DNA of 64,000 bases. Origin: Flavobacterium sp. LPB0248. GTDB taxonomy: Bacteria; Bacteroidota; Bacteroidia; Flavobacteriales; Flavobacteriaceae. Numbering within the stretch: the stretch's first letter is position 1; each line of letters begins with the position of its first letter. Under the pieces are notes generated by a model that worked only from the letters and a program-made list of their open reading frames with translations, ran no database searches and was not told the DNA's origin. The DNA is taken from the NCBI RefSeq assembly GCF_013388355.1, contig NZ_CP058246.1, positions 496,001 through 560,000 on the forward strand, read 5' to 3'. Made by a program: the position numbers and the translations under genes. Positions 25,336 through 33,256 of this stretch are shown here, in pieces.

Positions 25336-25443
25336 TTTGTCATTTCGACCGAAGGGAGAAATCACACTAGAAACTCGACAAACTAATTCGCCAATCTTTG
25401 TAGATAAACGAGTGTGATTTCTCCCTTCGGTCGAAATGACAAA
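25336..25443. repeat. 108-bp palindromic element (TTTGTCATT family, copy 1)
   Basis: The arms 25336-25368 and 25411-25443 are perfectly complementary over 33 bases (TTTGTCATTTCGACCGAAGG at the outer end). A 42-base centre contains CCAATCTTTGTAGA. Two other copies, with different but again self-complementary arms and the same core, lie at 29963-30066 and 43680-43785. The element is between the GH2 gene end and the AraC gene start; it can form a very long hairpin and may act as a bidirectional terminator. No transposase or target-site duplication is visible. Confidence 0.9.
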
Positions 25444-25457
25444 AATGAGACTAAAAA

Positions 25458-28280
25458 CTACTTCACCACAATCACACCATTCTTTAAACCTTTCGCGGAA
25501 GCAGATAAAACAACTTCCTTCGCATTTTCATCTTTCTGAATAATAATTTGAGCATAACCATTAAAAAGCTTTCTTTTCCAAGGCTCTGCAGGTGTTAGTA
25601 CCTGAATAATTCCTGGATCGGTGTTCATAACATCCCAATCTTTTACCTTTTGTAGTGGAGTTGCTGCAATATGAATAGTGTTTTTTCCTTGTTTTAAAAT
25701 GGCTGTATCAAAAATATATTTCTGAGCATCTTCAGCGCTTGGTTCGATCTTTTTTCCGTTTACGAAAACGACGGTTTCAACTCCTATTTTTTTGTAGAAG
25801 AAACTAACAATCGAAGAACCTGAATTGCTTTTCAAATCAAATTCTCCTTTATAAATATAAGACGGCGCTTGTTTTTTATAATCACGGTCTTTAAAAGCTT
25901 CTTTCCATTCACTCTCTGAATAATCTGATAATTGCTGAGGCAAAGATGCACTTGTTTCTTTTTGTTCCTTAAAATTATTTATAGCAACCAAGACGATGTC
26001 ATCAATAAACTGATCGCTTTCTAACGAAGTTGGATCACCGTTTCCTACTCCTAAAATTTTACCGCCTTTGATAGAAAATGTAATTTCGTCATTGGCTGTC
26101 GGAACATGCAAGTCATTTTTATCTGTGGTTTCTACCGTTACAACCGAAACCTTTCCTTTTAAAACATTTTCTTTATCTAAAGACAATTTGATGTTTTCTG
26201 ATTTTCCAGTTGTTTTCTGAACATCTGTCAATATCTTTTTACCGTTTTTATAACCAATTGCTTCTAGCGTCCCTGGCGTGTAATTTACTTTCCACTCCAA
26301 ATGACCATTTTGCTCCATTTTCTTTTTTCCTAAACTCTTTTTGTTGAGAAAAAGCTCCACCTCATCGCAATTCGAATAGGCCCAAACATCAATTGCTGCA
26401 CCCTCCATTCCGGTCCAATTCCAATGCGGCAATAGGTGTAAAACAGGTTCTTTTCCCCACCACGATTTTAAATAGAAAACATTGTCTTTCGGGAAACCGC
26501 AAACATCCATCATTCCGAAATACGAAGTTACAGAAGGCCAGCCATAAGGAGTTGGTTCGCCTCGATAATCAAAACCTGTCCAAATAAACATTCCTGCCAA
26601 ATAAGGTCTTTCGGCATAGAATTTCCAACCTTCTTCGATACTATAAAAAGTCGGACGAGGTTTTTTATCGTAAGCACTTTGGTAGTGTTTGGCATCATCG
26701 GTAAAATAAATACCGCGTGTGGCAAAAGTTGAACCTTCTTCGGTTCCAATTCCCGGCTGATTTTTGAACTGATTTCGATGCGCATCGATATCTCCATTTC
26801 CGAGATAATTATAGCCCATAATTTCTACAACTGAAGAAATTCCGCTTTTAAATCCGCTGCTGATTCCTACGGTAACAGGTCTTGTTGGGTCAATACTTTT
26901 AGAAAAATCCTGCATTACATTGGTAATTCTTTCACCAATAATTCCGCCCTCAATCTGCCATTCTTCATTTCCAACAGACCAGCAGAAAATACTCGGGTGA
27001 TTTCGGTCACGCTCCATCATTCGCTGCAAATCATTCAAATGGTAATCGTTTATTCCCATTAAACGCGTTTCATCAATAACCAACATTCCTAATTTATCGC
27101 AGGCATCCAATAAGTCGGGTGTTGGCGGATGATGTGAGCATCTATAGGCGTTGGAACCCATTTCTTTCAGCTTTTTAATTCTATAATATTGTATTTCATC
27201 TGGAAGCGCTGTTCCAATTCCAGCATGATCCTGATGATTATTGGTTCCTTTTAGCTTTAATGCTTTTCCGTTAAGGAAAAAACCATTTTCAGCATCAAAT
27301 TTTATCGTTCTAATTCCAAATGAAGTTTCATATTTGTCGATTGTTCTCCCTTCACTTTTAATTTCGGTAATCAGTTTATACAAATTTGGATTCTCAACAT
27401 CCCACAAAAGCGGATTTTTGACATTTAGTTTTGATGAATACCGATTTGTTTTATAAAATTCTGGAGCTGTAACATTTTCCGAATTTGTAGCAACCTGATT
27501 TCCTAAAGCATCTAAAATAGTCTGGTTTATTTCAACATTTCCTTTAAAATGTCCTTTGTTTTCCAATTTTACTTCTGCAGTAATGACAGCATTATTATTT
27601 TCAATTTCTGAAGTTACATAAGTTCCGTTCTGTGCCACACGAAGCGGATTGGTTTTCTGCAAATACACATGTCTATAAATCCCTGCTCCTTCATAAAACC
27701 AGCCTTCTTCCATCGAAGCATCAACGCGGACTACGATTGTATTTTCACCTCCATAGTTTACGTAAGCCGTTACATCATACTCAAAACCATTGTAACCGCT
27801 TTCCTCTGTTCCTAAGTAAAATCCGTTAAAAAACACTTTTGAGTTTCTGAAAACACCATCAAATTTTAAAGAAATTGTTCTTCCTAAATCTTCATTCGGA
27901 ATCGTTATTTTTTTTCTGTACCAACCAATACTTTTTTCTGGGAAATTTTTTCCCGCTGCTTTAAATCCGTGACTAAAACTTGCGCTTTCGCTAAAAGGCT
28001 GTTCGACTGCCCAATCGTGTGGTAAATCTAATTTTCTCCAAGCGCGGTCATCAAATCCAGAAGCCGCTGGTCCGTCAGCAAATCCGGTTTTAGTTAGATA
28101 AGAGAAATAACCTTCGGCATGACCAAAGTCTTTCTTTGTATCATATAAATGCCCGAATGAAAACCGCCAGTCTTTATCAATCAAAATCAATTCTCTTCCT
28201 GATTTGTTCTGCGCGGCAATATGAATTGAAAATGCGAATAAAAAGTAAGCAATTGTGCTTAAGCTAAAAGTGGTTTTCAT
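25458..28280 (-). CDS. Glycoside hydrolase family 2 beta-galactosidase with DUF4982 domain
   Basis: A 940-residue secreted enzyme with a signal peptide (about 1-23). It shows the GH2 order: sugar-binding jelly-roll (about 30-205), immunoglobulin-like domain (about 210-325) and the TIM barrel (about 326-620). The acid/base is Glu439 in SVGNEEW; Glu514 in IGTEEGSTFATRG fits the nucleophile. The DUF4982 module (LHLLPHWNWTGMEG) follows at about 630-700, then a further C-terminal domain of the GH2 group. The enzyme releases terminal beta-galactose or related sugars in the periplasm. No SusC/SusD pair is nearby, so it is not part of a classical polysaccharide locus. Its gene has no partner within 200 bases. 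Confidence 0.92.
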   Translation of the reverse strand: MKTTFSLSTIAYFLFAFSIHIAAQNKSGRELILIDKDWRFSFGHLYDTKKDFGHAEGYFSYLTKTGFADGPAASGFDDRAWRKLDLPHDWAVEQPFSESASFSHGFKAAGKNFPEKSIGWYRKKITIPNEDLGRTISLKFDGVFRNSKVFFNGFYLGTEESGYNGFEYDVTAYVNYGGENTIVVRVDASMEEGWFYEGAGIYRHVYLQKTNPLRVAQNGTYVTSEIENNNAVITAEVKLENKGHFKGNVEINQTILDALGNQVATNSENVTAPEFYKTNRYSSKLNVKNPLLWDVENPNLYKLITEIKSEGRTIDKYETSFGIRTIKFDAENGFFLNGKALKLKGTNNHQDHAGIGTALPDEIQYYRIKKLKEMGSNAYRCSHHPPTPDLLDACDKLGMLVIDETRLMGINDYHLNDLQRMMERDRNHPSIFCWSVGNEEWQIEGGIIGERITNVMQDFSKSIDPTRPVTVGISSGFKSGISSVVEIMGYNYLGNGDIDAHRNQFKNQPGIGTEEGSTFATRGIYFTDDAKHYQSAYDKKPRPTFYSIEEGWKFYAERPYLAGMFIWTGFDYRGEPTPYGWPSVTSYFGMMDVCGFPKDNVFYLKSWWGKEPVLHLLPHWNWTGMEGAAIDVWAYSNCDEVELFLNKKSLGKKKMEQNGHLEWKVNYTPGTLEAIGYKNGKKILTDVQKTTGKSENIKLSLDKENVLKGKVSVVTVETTDKNDLHVPTANDEITFSIKGGKILGVGNGDPTSLESDQFIDDIVLVAINNFKEQKETSASLPQQLSDYSESEWKEAFKDRDYKKQAPSYIYKGEFDLKSNSGSSIVSFFYKKIGVETVVFVNGKKIEPSAEDAQKYIFDTAILKQGKNTIHIAATPLQKVKDWDVMNTDPGIIQVLTPAEPWKRKLFNGYAQIIIQKDENAKEVVLSASAKGLKNGVIVVK

Positions 28281-28492
28281 AAGGTTGGTTGTTAGTGAAA
28301 TCAGATAGCGATAAAAATAAAGCTTTTAAAGAAGAAAGATTAATAGTATTTTATCAAAGTCTGATAACTCTTTCATACAAATACTTCCAGAAGGTGATCT
28401 AAAATTTAGAATGAATCTAATGGCTTCAGATTCAAAATTGATTTTCTTTTAATGTAATTTTATATTGAAAATCATAAAAAGCAATTACCATT

Positions 28493-28873
28493 ATGAGTAC
28501 TATTATTAATGAAAATAGACTCCAGACAACTTTTAAAAACCTAGATCATAAGATTAATAAGCTTAATGATCAAAAGATTGTGGCTTTTTTTGAATCTTTA
28601 GGATTGTTAGAACGAAAAGATGTTCCGAGAGACTTCTTGAATTGGGAAAACATACTTATTGTAGTTCCAAATCGACATGTTTCTCATGAACTGAAATATT
28701 ATAAATATACCATTTCGAGAATTTCATTCTTAACTAATCCTTATGCAGATCAAATTCATATTTTTGATCTTAAAGATTGGAAAAGTGCATCAGGAAACAA
28801 AACGCAATTTCAGATTAGAGAAATGCTGAAAACGAGTTTTGGAGGTGTAAAGAAAGTTATTAAAGAGTCTTAG
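28493..28873 (+). CDS. Hypothetical protein of unknown function, 126 residues
   Basis: A soluble alpha/beta protein. It starts with a charged helix (MSTIINENRLQTTFKNLDHK), then a compact region with NILIVVPNRHVSHELKYYKY and a last part with KTQFQIREMLKTSFGGVKK. There is no cysteine, signal peptide or membrane helix. I do not recognise the family. It is transcribed alone: the GH2 gene diverges from it on the left, and a perfect terminator follows. TAATTTTA about 40 bases upstream is a weak -7 match. Codon use and the terminator make the gene real. Confidence 0.65.
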   Translation: MSTIINENRLQTTFKNLDHKINKLNDQKIVAFFESLGLLERKDVPRDFLNWENILIVVPNRHVSHELKYYKYTISRISFLTNPYADQIHIFDLKDWKSASGNKTQFQIREMLKTSFGGVKKVIKES

Positions 28874-28891
28874 AAACAAAAAACTAATTAG

Positions 28892-28925
28892 AAAAGCCCA
28901 ATTGAAATCAATTGGGCTTTTTTTT
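28892..28925. terminator. Intrinsic terminator
   Basis: AGCCCAATTGA pairs with TCAATTGGGCT around a small loop, followed by a nine-base T run. It terminates the 28493-28873 gene; A bases on the other side allow it to serve the minus-strand LprI-like gene as well. Confidence 0.92.
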
Positions 28926-28950
28926 ATCTTTGAATAAAAAACTAAAAAAT

Positions 28951-29355
28951 CTAATTTCTCTTAATCAGTTCTTTTACTCTTCCAAAAACAAAATTGGCTT
29001 TTTCATCAAAAACTACCATCTCAAAGTCTCTAGTTCCTTCTTTGAAATTTCCTTCTCTCTTGGTGTCAGCATAAACCTTTTCAAAGTATAAATCGCGTTT
29101 TTTAAGCCATTCTAATTGTTCTTTTTTCAATTTGGACTGTTCTTTTGAACTTATCCTCTCCTTAAGATTTTTATAAACTACATTTAACAAACTGTCCGAT
29201 TGGTTGTAATACATAATAGAACAACCACTCATATTATTTCCTTTATCCAAACATTTCTGATAATCAGATTTCATTTTTGAAACTGTTTCAAGTGTCTGCG
29301 AATTGGATTTAAATGAAATCAAAACCAATAATGCTAAAAGTGTTTTTTGAATCAT
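28951..29355 (-). CDS. LprI/DUF1311-family secreted protein
   Basis: A 134-residue exported protein with a signal peptide (about 1-19, cut after NSQ). The mature part has the DUF1311 layout: two cysteines (Cys35 in DYQKCLDKG and Cys45 in SGCSIMYYN) that likely form a disulfide, the YNQSDSLLNVVYKNLKERI helix and KKEQLEWLKKRDLYFEK. The family includes the mycobacterial LprI lysozyme inhibitor, but most members are uncharacterised. It lies 75 bases downstream of the thioredoxin-like gene in the same orientation, which may be co-transcribed and could maintain its disulfide. Confidence 0.8.
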   Translation of the reverse strand: MIQKTLLALLVLISFKSNSQTLETVSKMKSDYQKCLDKGNNMSGCSIMYYNQSDSLLNVVYKNLKERISSKEQSKLKKEQLEWLKKRDLYFEKVYADTKREGNFKEGTRDFEMVVFDEKANFVFGRVKELIKRN

Positions 29356-29430
29356 AATCTTATTATTATTTAATTATTATTAATCTGATTGAAAAGCATA
29401 AAAGCCAATCAATACAAAAGCTGAGAAAAG

Positions 29431-29919
29431 TTATTCCAAAATACTTTTTACCATATCTTCAAGAGCCTTTCCATGAATGTTTTTTGCTAAAATAATTCCG
29501 TTTTTATCTACCAAAAAGTTCAAAGGAACCGATTGCAACATATAATCTCCCACAACTGGAGACTGCCAGTATTTTAAATCACTAACATTTGTCCAAGGCA
29601 ATTTCGCTTTTGCAATTGCTCCTGTCCACAAAGGCTTTTTGGTATCCATCGAAACTCCGTAAATAGATAATTTGTCTGGATAAGCATTGTGCAATTTTAT
29701 TAATAAAGGCTGTTCTTTAATGCAAGGTCCGCACCAAGAAGCCCAGAAGTCCACTAAAACCAAAGAACCTCGCAAAGAAGAAAGCGCTACTTTTTCTCCT
29801 TTTGTATCCGGAAGATCAATTTCTGGAGCAATATCACCAACATCTACACCTACAACTTGAGCTTTAGAACTCGTGATTACACTGCATAAGAATGCTAAAA
29901 TAAGTACAGTTTTTTTCAT
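29431..29919 (-). CDS. TlpA/ResA-like periplasmic thioredoxin
   Basis: A 162-residue thioredoxin-fold protein with a signal peptide (about 1-20). The active site is WASWCGPC with Cys63 and Cys66; the cis-proline is in SVPLNFLVD. The segment GDIAPEIDLPDTKG before the fold is typical of TlpA/ResA proteins, which reduce disulfides of exported proteins, often for cytochrome maturation. It has no cytochrome genes beside it. The LprI-like gene follows on the same strand. A 104-bp palindromic element lies just upstream, and the ArsR gene starts beyond it in the other direction. Confidence 0.9.
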   Translation of the reverse strand: MKKTVLILAFLCSVITSSKAQVVGVDVGDIAPEIDLPDTKGEKVALSSLRGSLVLVDFWASWCGPCIKEQPLLIKLHNAYPDKLSIYGVSMDTKKPLWTGAIAKAKLPWTNVSDLKYWQSPVVGDYMLQSVPLNFLVDKNGIILAKNIHGKALEDMVKSILE

Positions 29920-29962
29920 AATAGATTAAGTTTTGTTTGTTTTGGAGCTTTTATCAATTTGA

Positions 29963-30066
29963 TTTGTCATTCTGAGGAACGAAGAATCACACTAGATATT
30001 CCCCATGTGAAATTTCCAATCTTTACAGAGTTTCGAATGCGATTCTTCGTTCCTCAGAATGACAAA
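29963..30066. repeat. 104-bp palindromic element (TTTGTCATT family, copy 2)
   Basis: The arms 29963-29993 and 30036-30066 are complementary at 29 of 31 bases, with outer end TTTGTCATTCTGAGGAACGA. The centre contains CCAATCTTTACAGA, shared with copies 1 and 3. The arm sequence differs from copy 1 at many positions but pairing is kept. It lies between two divergent promoters (thioredoxin and arsR). Confidence 0.9.
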
Positions 30067-30197
30067 AATGCCGCAAAATTGTTTGCGTCATTAACTGAAA
30101 AGCAAATATAATTTTTCTTTGTTAAATCTTCCATCATTTTTGCTTCATCACTCCCTCTCCAATCATAAAATTATCCTAAATATTTTTCTCTAAATCC

Positions 30198-30224
30198 ATA
30201 TATCGGGAAAAGTCGATATATTTG
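30198..30224 (+). promoter_or_regulatory. arsR promoter with overlapping dyad operator
   Basis: ATATATCG and CGATATAT (30198-30205 and 30214-30221) form a perfect eight-base inverted repeat with an eight-base spacer. The -7 box TATATTTG (30217-30224) overlaps the right half. The arsR ATG is only four bases further, so the transcript is nearly leaderless. This layout fits autorepression by the ArsR protein. Confidence 0.65.
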
Positions 30225-30228
30225 CGCT

Positions 30229-30531
30229 ATGGAAACGATAGAAATTTTTAAAGCATTATCTAATAAGTCCCGACTACAGATGTTGGAATGGCTAAAAGAG
30301 CCTGAAATTAACTTTCCTGGCCAACTAGAACATGCAGGATTTGAGCATGGAGTTTGTGTTGGGCAGATTCAAGCCAAAGCTGGTTTGACACAATCAACCG
30401 TATCCGAATACCTGTCTATTTTACAGCGTGCTGGTTTTATTGAAGCTAAACGTGTTGGACAATGGACTTATTATAAACGTAACGAAGGTGCCTTTGAAGC
30501 ACTTAGTAAATTAATTCAATCTAATTTGTAA
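30229..30531 (+). CDS. ArsR-family transcriptional regulator
   Basis: A 100-residue winged-helix repressor. The recognition helix is in AGLTQSTVSEYLSILQRAG (about 52-70), followed by the wing GQWTYYKRN. There is one cysteine, Cys43, in HGVCVGQIQ, and two nearby histidines (35, 40), but no pair of metal-binding cysteines as in ArsR or SmtB. It ends 7 bases before an Old Yellow Enzyme gene, so both belong to one operon. The single cysteine may act as an electrophile or redox sensor, as in the NemR/NemA system of E. coli, where a TetR protein does this job. The dyad over its promoter is the likely operator. Confidence 0.88.
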   Translation: METIEIFKALSNKSRLQMLEWLKEPEINFPGQLEHAGFEHGVCVGQIQAKAGLTQSTVSEYLSILQRAGFIEAKRVGQWTYYKRNEGAFEALSKLIQSNL

Positions 30532-30538
30532 AATTACT

Positions 30539-31645
30539 ATGAGTACAAACAACCTCTTTTCTGAATTTAACTTAAAGTCGTTAAATCTGAAAAACCGAAT
30601 CGTAATGGCGCCAATGACGCGCTCTTTTTCTCCTAACGGAGTTCCAACTGATGAAGTCGCAGCTTATTACCAAAAAAGAGCTGAAGGCGAAGTTGGATTA
30701 ATTCTGTCTGAGGGAACTGTTATTGACAGAAAATCATCTTCTAATGATGCTAATGTTCCTCATTTTTATGGCGATTTAGCTCTAAATGGATGGAAAAAAG
30801 TGATTGATGGAGTTCATGCTGCTGGCGGGAAAATGGGTCCGCAGATTTGGCATATGGGAATTATGGACAATCATCATTCTGGATGGGTTCCTCCTGTTCC
30901 CTTTGAAGGTCCGTCTGGATTAAATCGTCCTGATTTTAGAAATGGTGTTGCCATGTCTGAAAAAGATATTGAAGATACCATTCTAGCTTTTGGTAAAGCT
31001 GCTGCTGATGCTAAAAGATTAGGTTTTGATACTGTAGAAATTCACGGCGCACACGGTTATTTAATCGATCAGTTCTTTAGAGCTGAAACTAACTTACGTG
31101 AAGATATCTATGGTGGAAAAACATTACCAGAACGTAATCGTTTTGCAATTGAAGTGATTAAAGAAGTGAGAAAACAAGTTGGAAACGACTTTGCTATTAT
31201 CATGCGATTCTCTCAATTTAAACCTTCTGATTATAATTATAAATTGGCTAAGAATCCACAGGAATTAGAGGCTTGGCTTACTCCTCTTGTTGATGCTGGT
31301 GTTGATATTATTCATGCTTCACAACGTCGTTTCTGGGAACCTGAATTTGAAGATTCTGATCTGAACTTCGCAGGATGGGCTAAAAAAGTAACTGGCGCTC
31401 CTACTATTACCGTAGGTTCTGTTGGTCTTTCTGGCGATTTCTTTGGTGCATTTGCTGGAGAAAGCTCTCAGCCAACTTCTTTAGAGGAATTAAACAGACG
31501 CTTCGACAGAGGTGATTTTGATTTGGTTGCCGTTGGAAGACCTCTTTTATCAGATCCAAATTGGGTGGCTAAAATCAAAGCAGGAAAAACTGATGAGTTG
31601 AAAGGTTTTACTAAAGAAGCTTTAGGACAATTGGTGTTAGAATAA
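30539..31645 (+). CDS. Old Yellow Enzyme-family ene-reductase (NemA-like)
   Basis: A 368-residue FMN-dependent TIM-barrel reductase that saturates activated C=C bonds of alpha,beta-unsaturated carbonyls and can reduce nitro groups, using NADPH. The N-terminal NRIVMAPMTRS, the HGAHGYLIDQFF catalytic segment (both histidines of the substrate pair) and the following ETNLREDIYGG are classic signatures; the FMN phosphate region VAVGRPLLSDP is near the C-terminus. It is the second gene of the arsR operon and is followed by a strong terminator region. Context suggests defence against electrophiles. Confidence 0.93.
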   Translation: MSTNNLFSEFNLKSLNLKNRIVMAPMTRSFSPNGVPTDEVAAYYQKRAEGEVGLILSEGTVIDRKSSSNDANVPHFYGDLALNGWKKVIDGVHAAGGKMGPQIWHMGIMDNHHSGWVPPVPFEGPSGLNRPDFRNGVAMSEKDIEDTILAFGKAAADAKRLGFDTVEIHGAHGYLIDQFFRAETNLREDIYGGKTLPERNRFAIEVIKEVRKQVGNDFAIIMRFSQFKPSDYNYKLAKNPQELEAWLTPLVDAGVDIIHASQRRFWEPEFEDSDLNFAGWAKKVTGAPTITVGSVGLSGDFFGAFAGESSQPTSLEELNRRFDRGDFDLVAVGRPLLSDPNWVAKIKAGKTDELKGFTKEALGQLVLE

Positions 31646-31721
31646 GTTTTTTTTAAGGTACAAAGAAGCAAAGGTTCAAAGGGACGGAGTTTTTCCCCTT
31701 GATTGTCTTTATTTCTATCCG

Positions 31722-31763
31722 AAAAAAAGTGGTTGTTTCGATTTCGAGACAGCCACTTTTTCT
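31722..31763. terminator. Intrinsic terminator of the arsR-OYE operon
   Basis: AAAAAGTGG and CCACTTTTT form the base of a stem that continues as TGTTTCGA against TCGAGACA with few mismatches. T runs on both sides allow bidirectional use. Confidence 0.85.
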
Positions 31764-31765
31764 TT

Positions 31766-31880
31766 ATATATTTTTGTTCCGTAGGAACATTTCATCGGTA
31801 GAAAATAATAATTTCATTCCGTTTTTACGTTCCGTAGGAACGTAAAAATATATGGGCATTGTTCTACCAACCAAACATTC
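31766..31880. repeat. GTTCCGTAGGAAC palindromic repeat element
   Basis: A perfect palindrome with 12-base arms (TTTTTACGTTCC / GGAACGTAAAAA around GTA) lies at 31822-31848. A second shorter copy TTGTTCCGTAGGAACA is at 31774-31789, followed by ATCGGTAGAA, which pairs loosely with TTCTACCAA at 31862-31870. The pattern is a compound hairpin element of the kind dispersed through Bacteroidota genomes. No transposase is near. Confidence 0.75.
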
Positions 31881-31908
31881 CAATGGAATAATTTCTTAAT
31901 GAAAAATG

Positions 31909-31940
31909 AAAAGGGATAAACATAATTGTTTATCCCTTTT
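31909..31940. terminator. Bidirectional intrinsic terminator
   Basis: AAAAGGGATAAACA and TGTTTATCCCTTTT are a perfect 14-base stem around a four-base loop. It probably ends the minus-strand acyltransferase gene, and gives a second stop for the OYE operon. Confidence 0.9.
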
Positions 31941-32061
31941 TGAATATCTATAACTAACAAAATTTAGAAATTCAATACCTTTTTTAAGGTTCAGAGTTAC
32001 AGAGGTTCAAAAGGACAAAGTTTTTTACCTCTGCACCTTTGAACCTTTGCCTCTCTGTACC

Positions 32062-33201
32062 TTATACAGCAACTTTTCTTTTTTGAAATTTCTTCATCAG
32101 CCATTTTCTAACTGGTTCATCGTATAATTTTAAGCATACAAAAGCTAAAACGATGCTTACGATTAAAACTCCGATTCCTTCCAGATAGCCATTTTCCATT
32201 GAAACTTTGTTATCTACAACCCATGCTGTAAACCAATAAATTAACGGATAATGTGTAATATAAATTGGATAAGAAATATCGCCTAATAGTTTACATATTT
32301 TTAATGAAAATTCATTTTTAATCTCTCCTCCTGCTCCAATTGCTACAATTATCGGGAAAATAAAAATAATACAGATTGATTCATACAAACCATTTATCCA
32401 AAGACTGTTTTCATCTCCAAATCTTGGCAATGCCAAAACAATAGTGATTAAAATACTGCAAATCCAGAAAGCATTTTTTACGTGGATTAATTTTCCTAAT
32501 CGGCATAATAAAACTCCAGCAAAAAATGGGTACAGCAAACGGGTAAAACCAACATACATTTGCTCAACATTTAATGACCATCCTCCGATTACGTCACCTT
32601 TTGGTCCAAAAACAGTATAATTAATTAATAGTCCGGCAAATATCAATACAAAAACTGACATTACTTTATTCGAAAATTTACGGAAGATAACGGCGTACAA
32701 GATATTTGCAATATATTCGAAAAAAAGCGACCATGCCGGACCATTTAAAGGATGCATTTCTCCCCAACCTCTAATTTCTAATGAAGGAGGAATTGGCAAT
32801 AACGTAAAACCTATTATCATTGTCAGAATCACTTTCCATACTTCCATTCCTCCAATCATTGGAAACAATATATCTGAGGCTTGGAAATAGTAAAAGATAG
32901 CACCAATAATCATCCCCATGATTACCATGGGCTGTAAACGGATTAATCGGCGTTTGTAAAACTCCCATTGTCCCATTTTTACCCAACGATCGTCGTACGC
33001 GTAAGCAACAACAAATCCTGACAAAAGGAAAAAGAAATCTACGGCAAGATATCCGTGGTTTATAATTTGTTTAAAACGGTTTCCACCAGCAAAAGCTTCA
33101 AAAATATGAAAAGCAACTACCAGAATAGCCGCTACGCCACGAAGACCGTCAAGTATTTCGTAATGTTTTTTTGGTTTAATATCAGATGAAATTGAACTCA
33201 T
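32062..33201 (-). CDS. Acyltransferase 3 family membrane protein
   Basis: A 379-residue integral membrane protein with about ten hydrophobic helices. It starts with EILDGLRGVAAILVVAFHIFEAF, the signature of the acyltransferase-3 family, with the catalytic histidine in VAFH (about residue 32), and continues with DFFFLLSGFVVAYAYDDR. Such proteins transfer acetyl or other acyl groups to sugars of surface polysaccharides, lipopolysaccharide or glycopeptides. The DUF1349 gene lies 55 bases upstream on the same strand, and the GH3 enzyme further upstream, so it may take part in modifying or using sugars. The acceptor is unknown. Confidence 0.9.
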   Translation of the reverse strand: MSSISSDIKPKKHYEILDGLRGVAAILVVAFHIFEAFAGGNRFKQIINHGYLAVDFFFLLSGFVVAYAYDDRWVKMGQWEFYKRRLIRLQPMVIMGMIIGAIFYYFQASDILFPMIGGMEVWKVILTMIIGFTLLPIPPSLEIRGWGEMHPLNGPAWSLFFEYIANILYAVIFRKFSNKVMSVFVLIFAGLLINYTVFGPKGDVIGGWSLNVEQMYVGFTRLLYPFFAGVLLCRLGKLIHVKNAFWICSILITIVLALPRFGDENSLWINGLYESICIIFIFPIIVAIGAGGEIKNEFSLKICKLLGDISYPIYITHYPLIYWFTAWVVDNKVSMENGYLEGIGVLIVSIVLAFVCLKLYDEPVRKWLMKKFQKRKVAV

Positions 33202-33256
33202 TTGTTTTTGGTTTAAGTTAAGTTATAATTTATAGTTTAAGTTTTTGGAGTCTAAT

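Larger units (their letters stand above)
31646..32061. repeat. Repeat-rich intergenic region with two terminators
   Basis: No gene is seen in 416 bases. In order there are a GGTTCAAAGG word (31660-31685), a strong terminator (31722-31763), a GTTCCGTAGGAAC palindrome element (31766-31880), a second perfect terminator hairpin (31909-31940) and a GGTTCAGAG/CCTTTGAACC inverted pair (31984-32018 and 32026-32060). The tail overlaps the 3' end of the acyltransferase gene. Confidence 0.8.

Noticed and set aside
29963..30066. Palindromic element considered as a tRNA or riboswitch
   Set aside because: There is no cloverleaf or known aptamer pattern; the long perfect stem and copies between unrelated genes fit a repeat family better.
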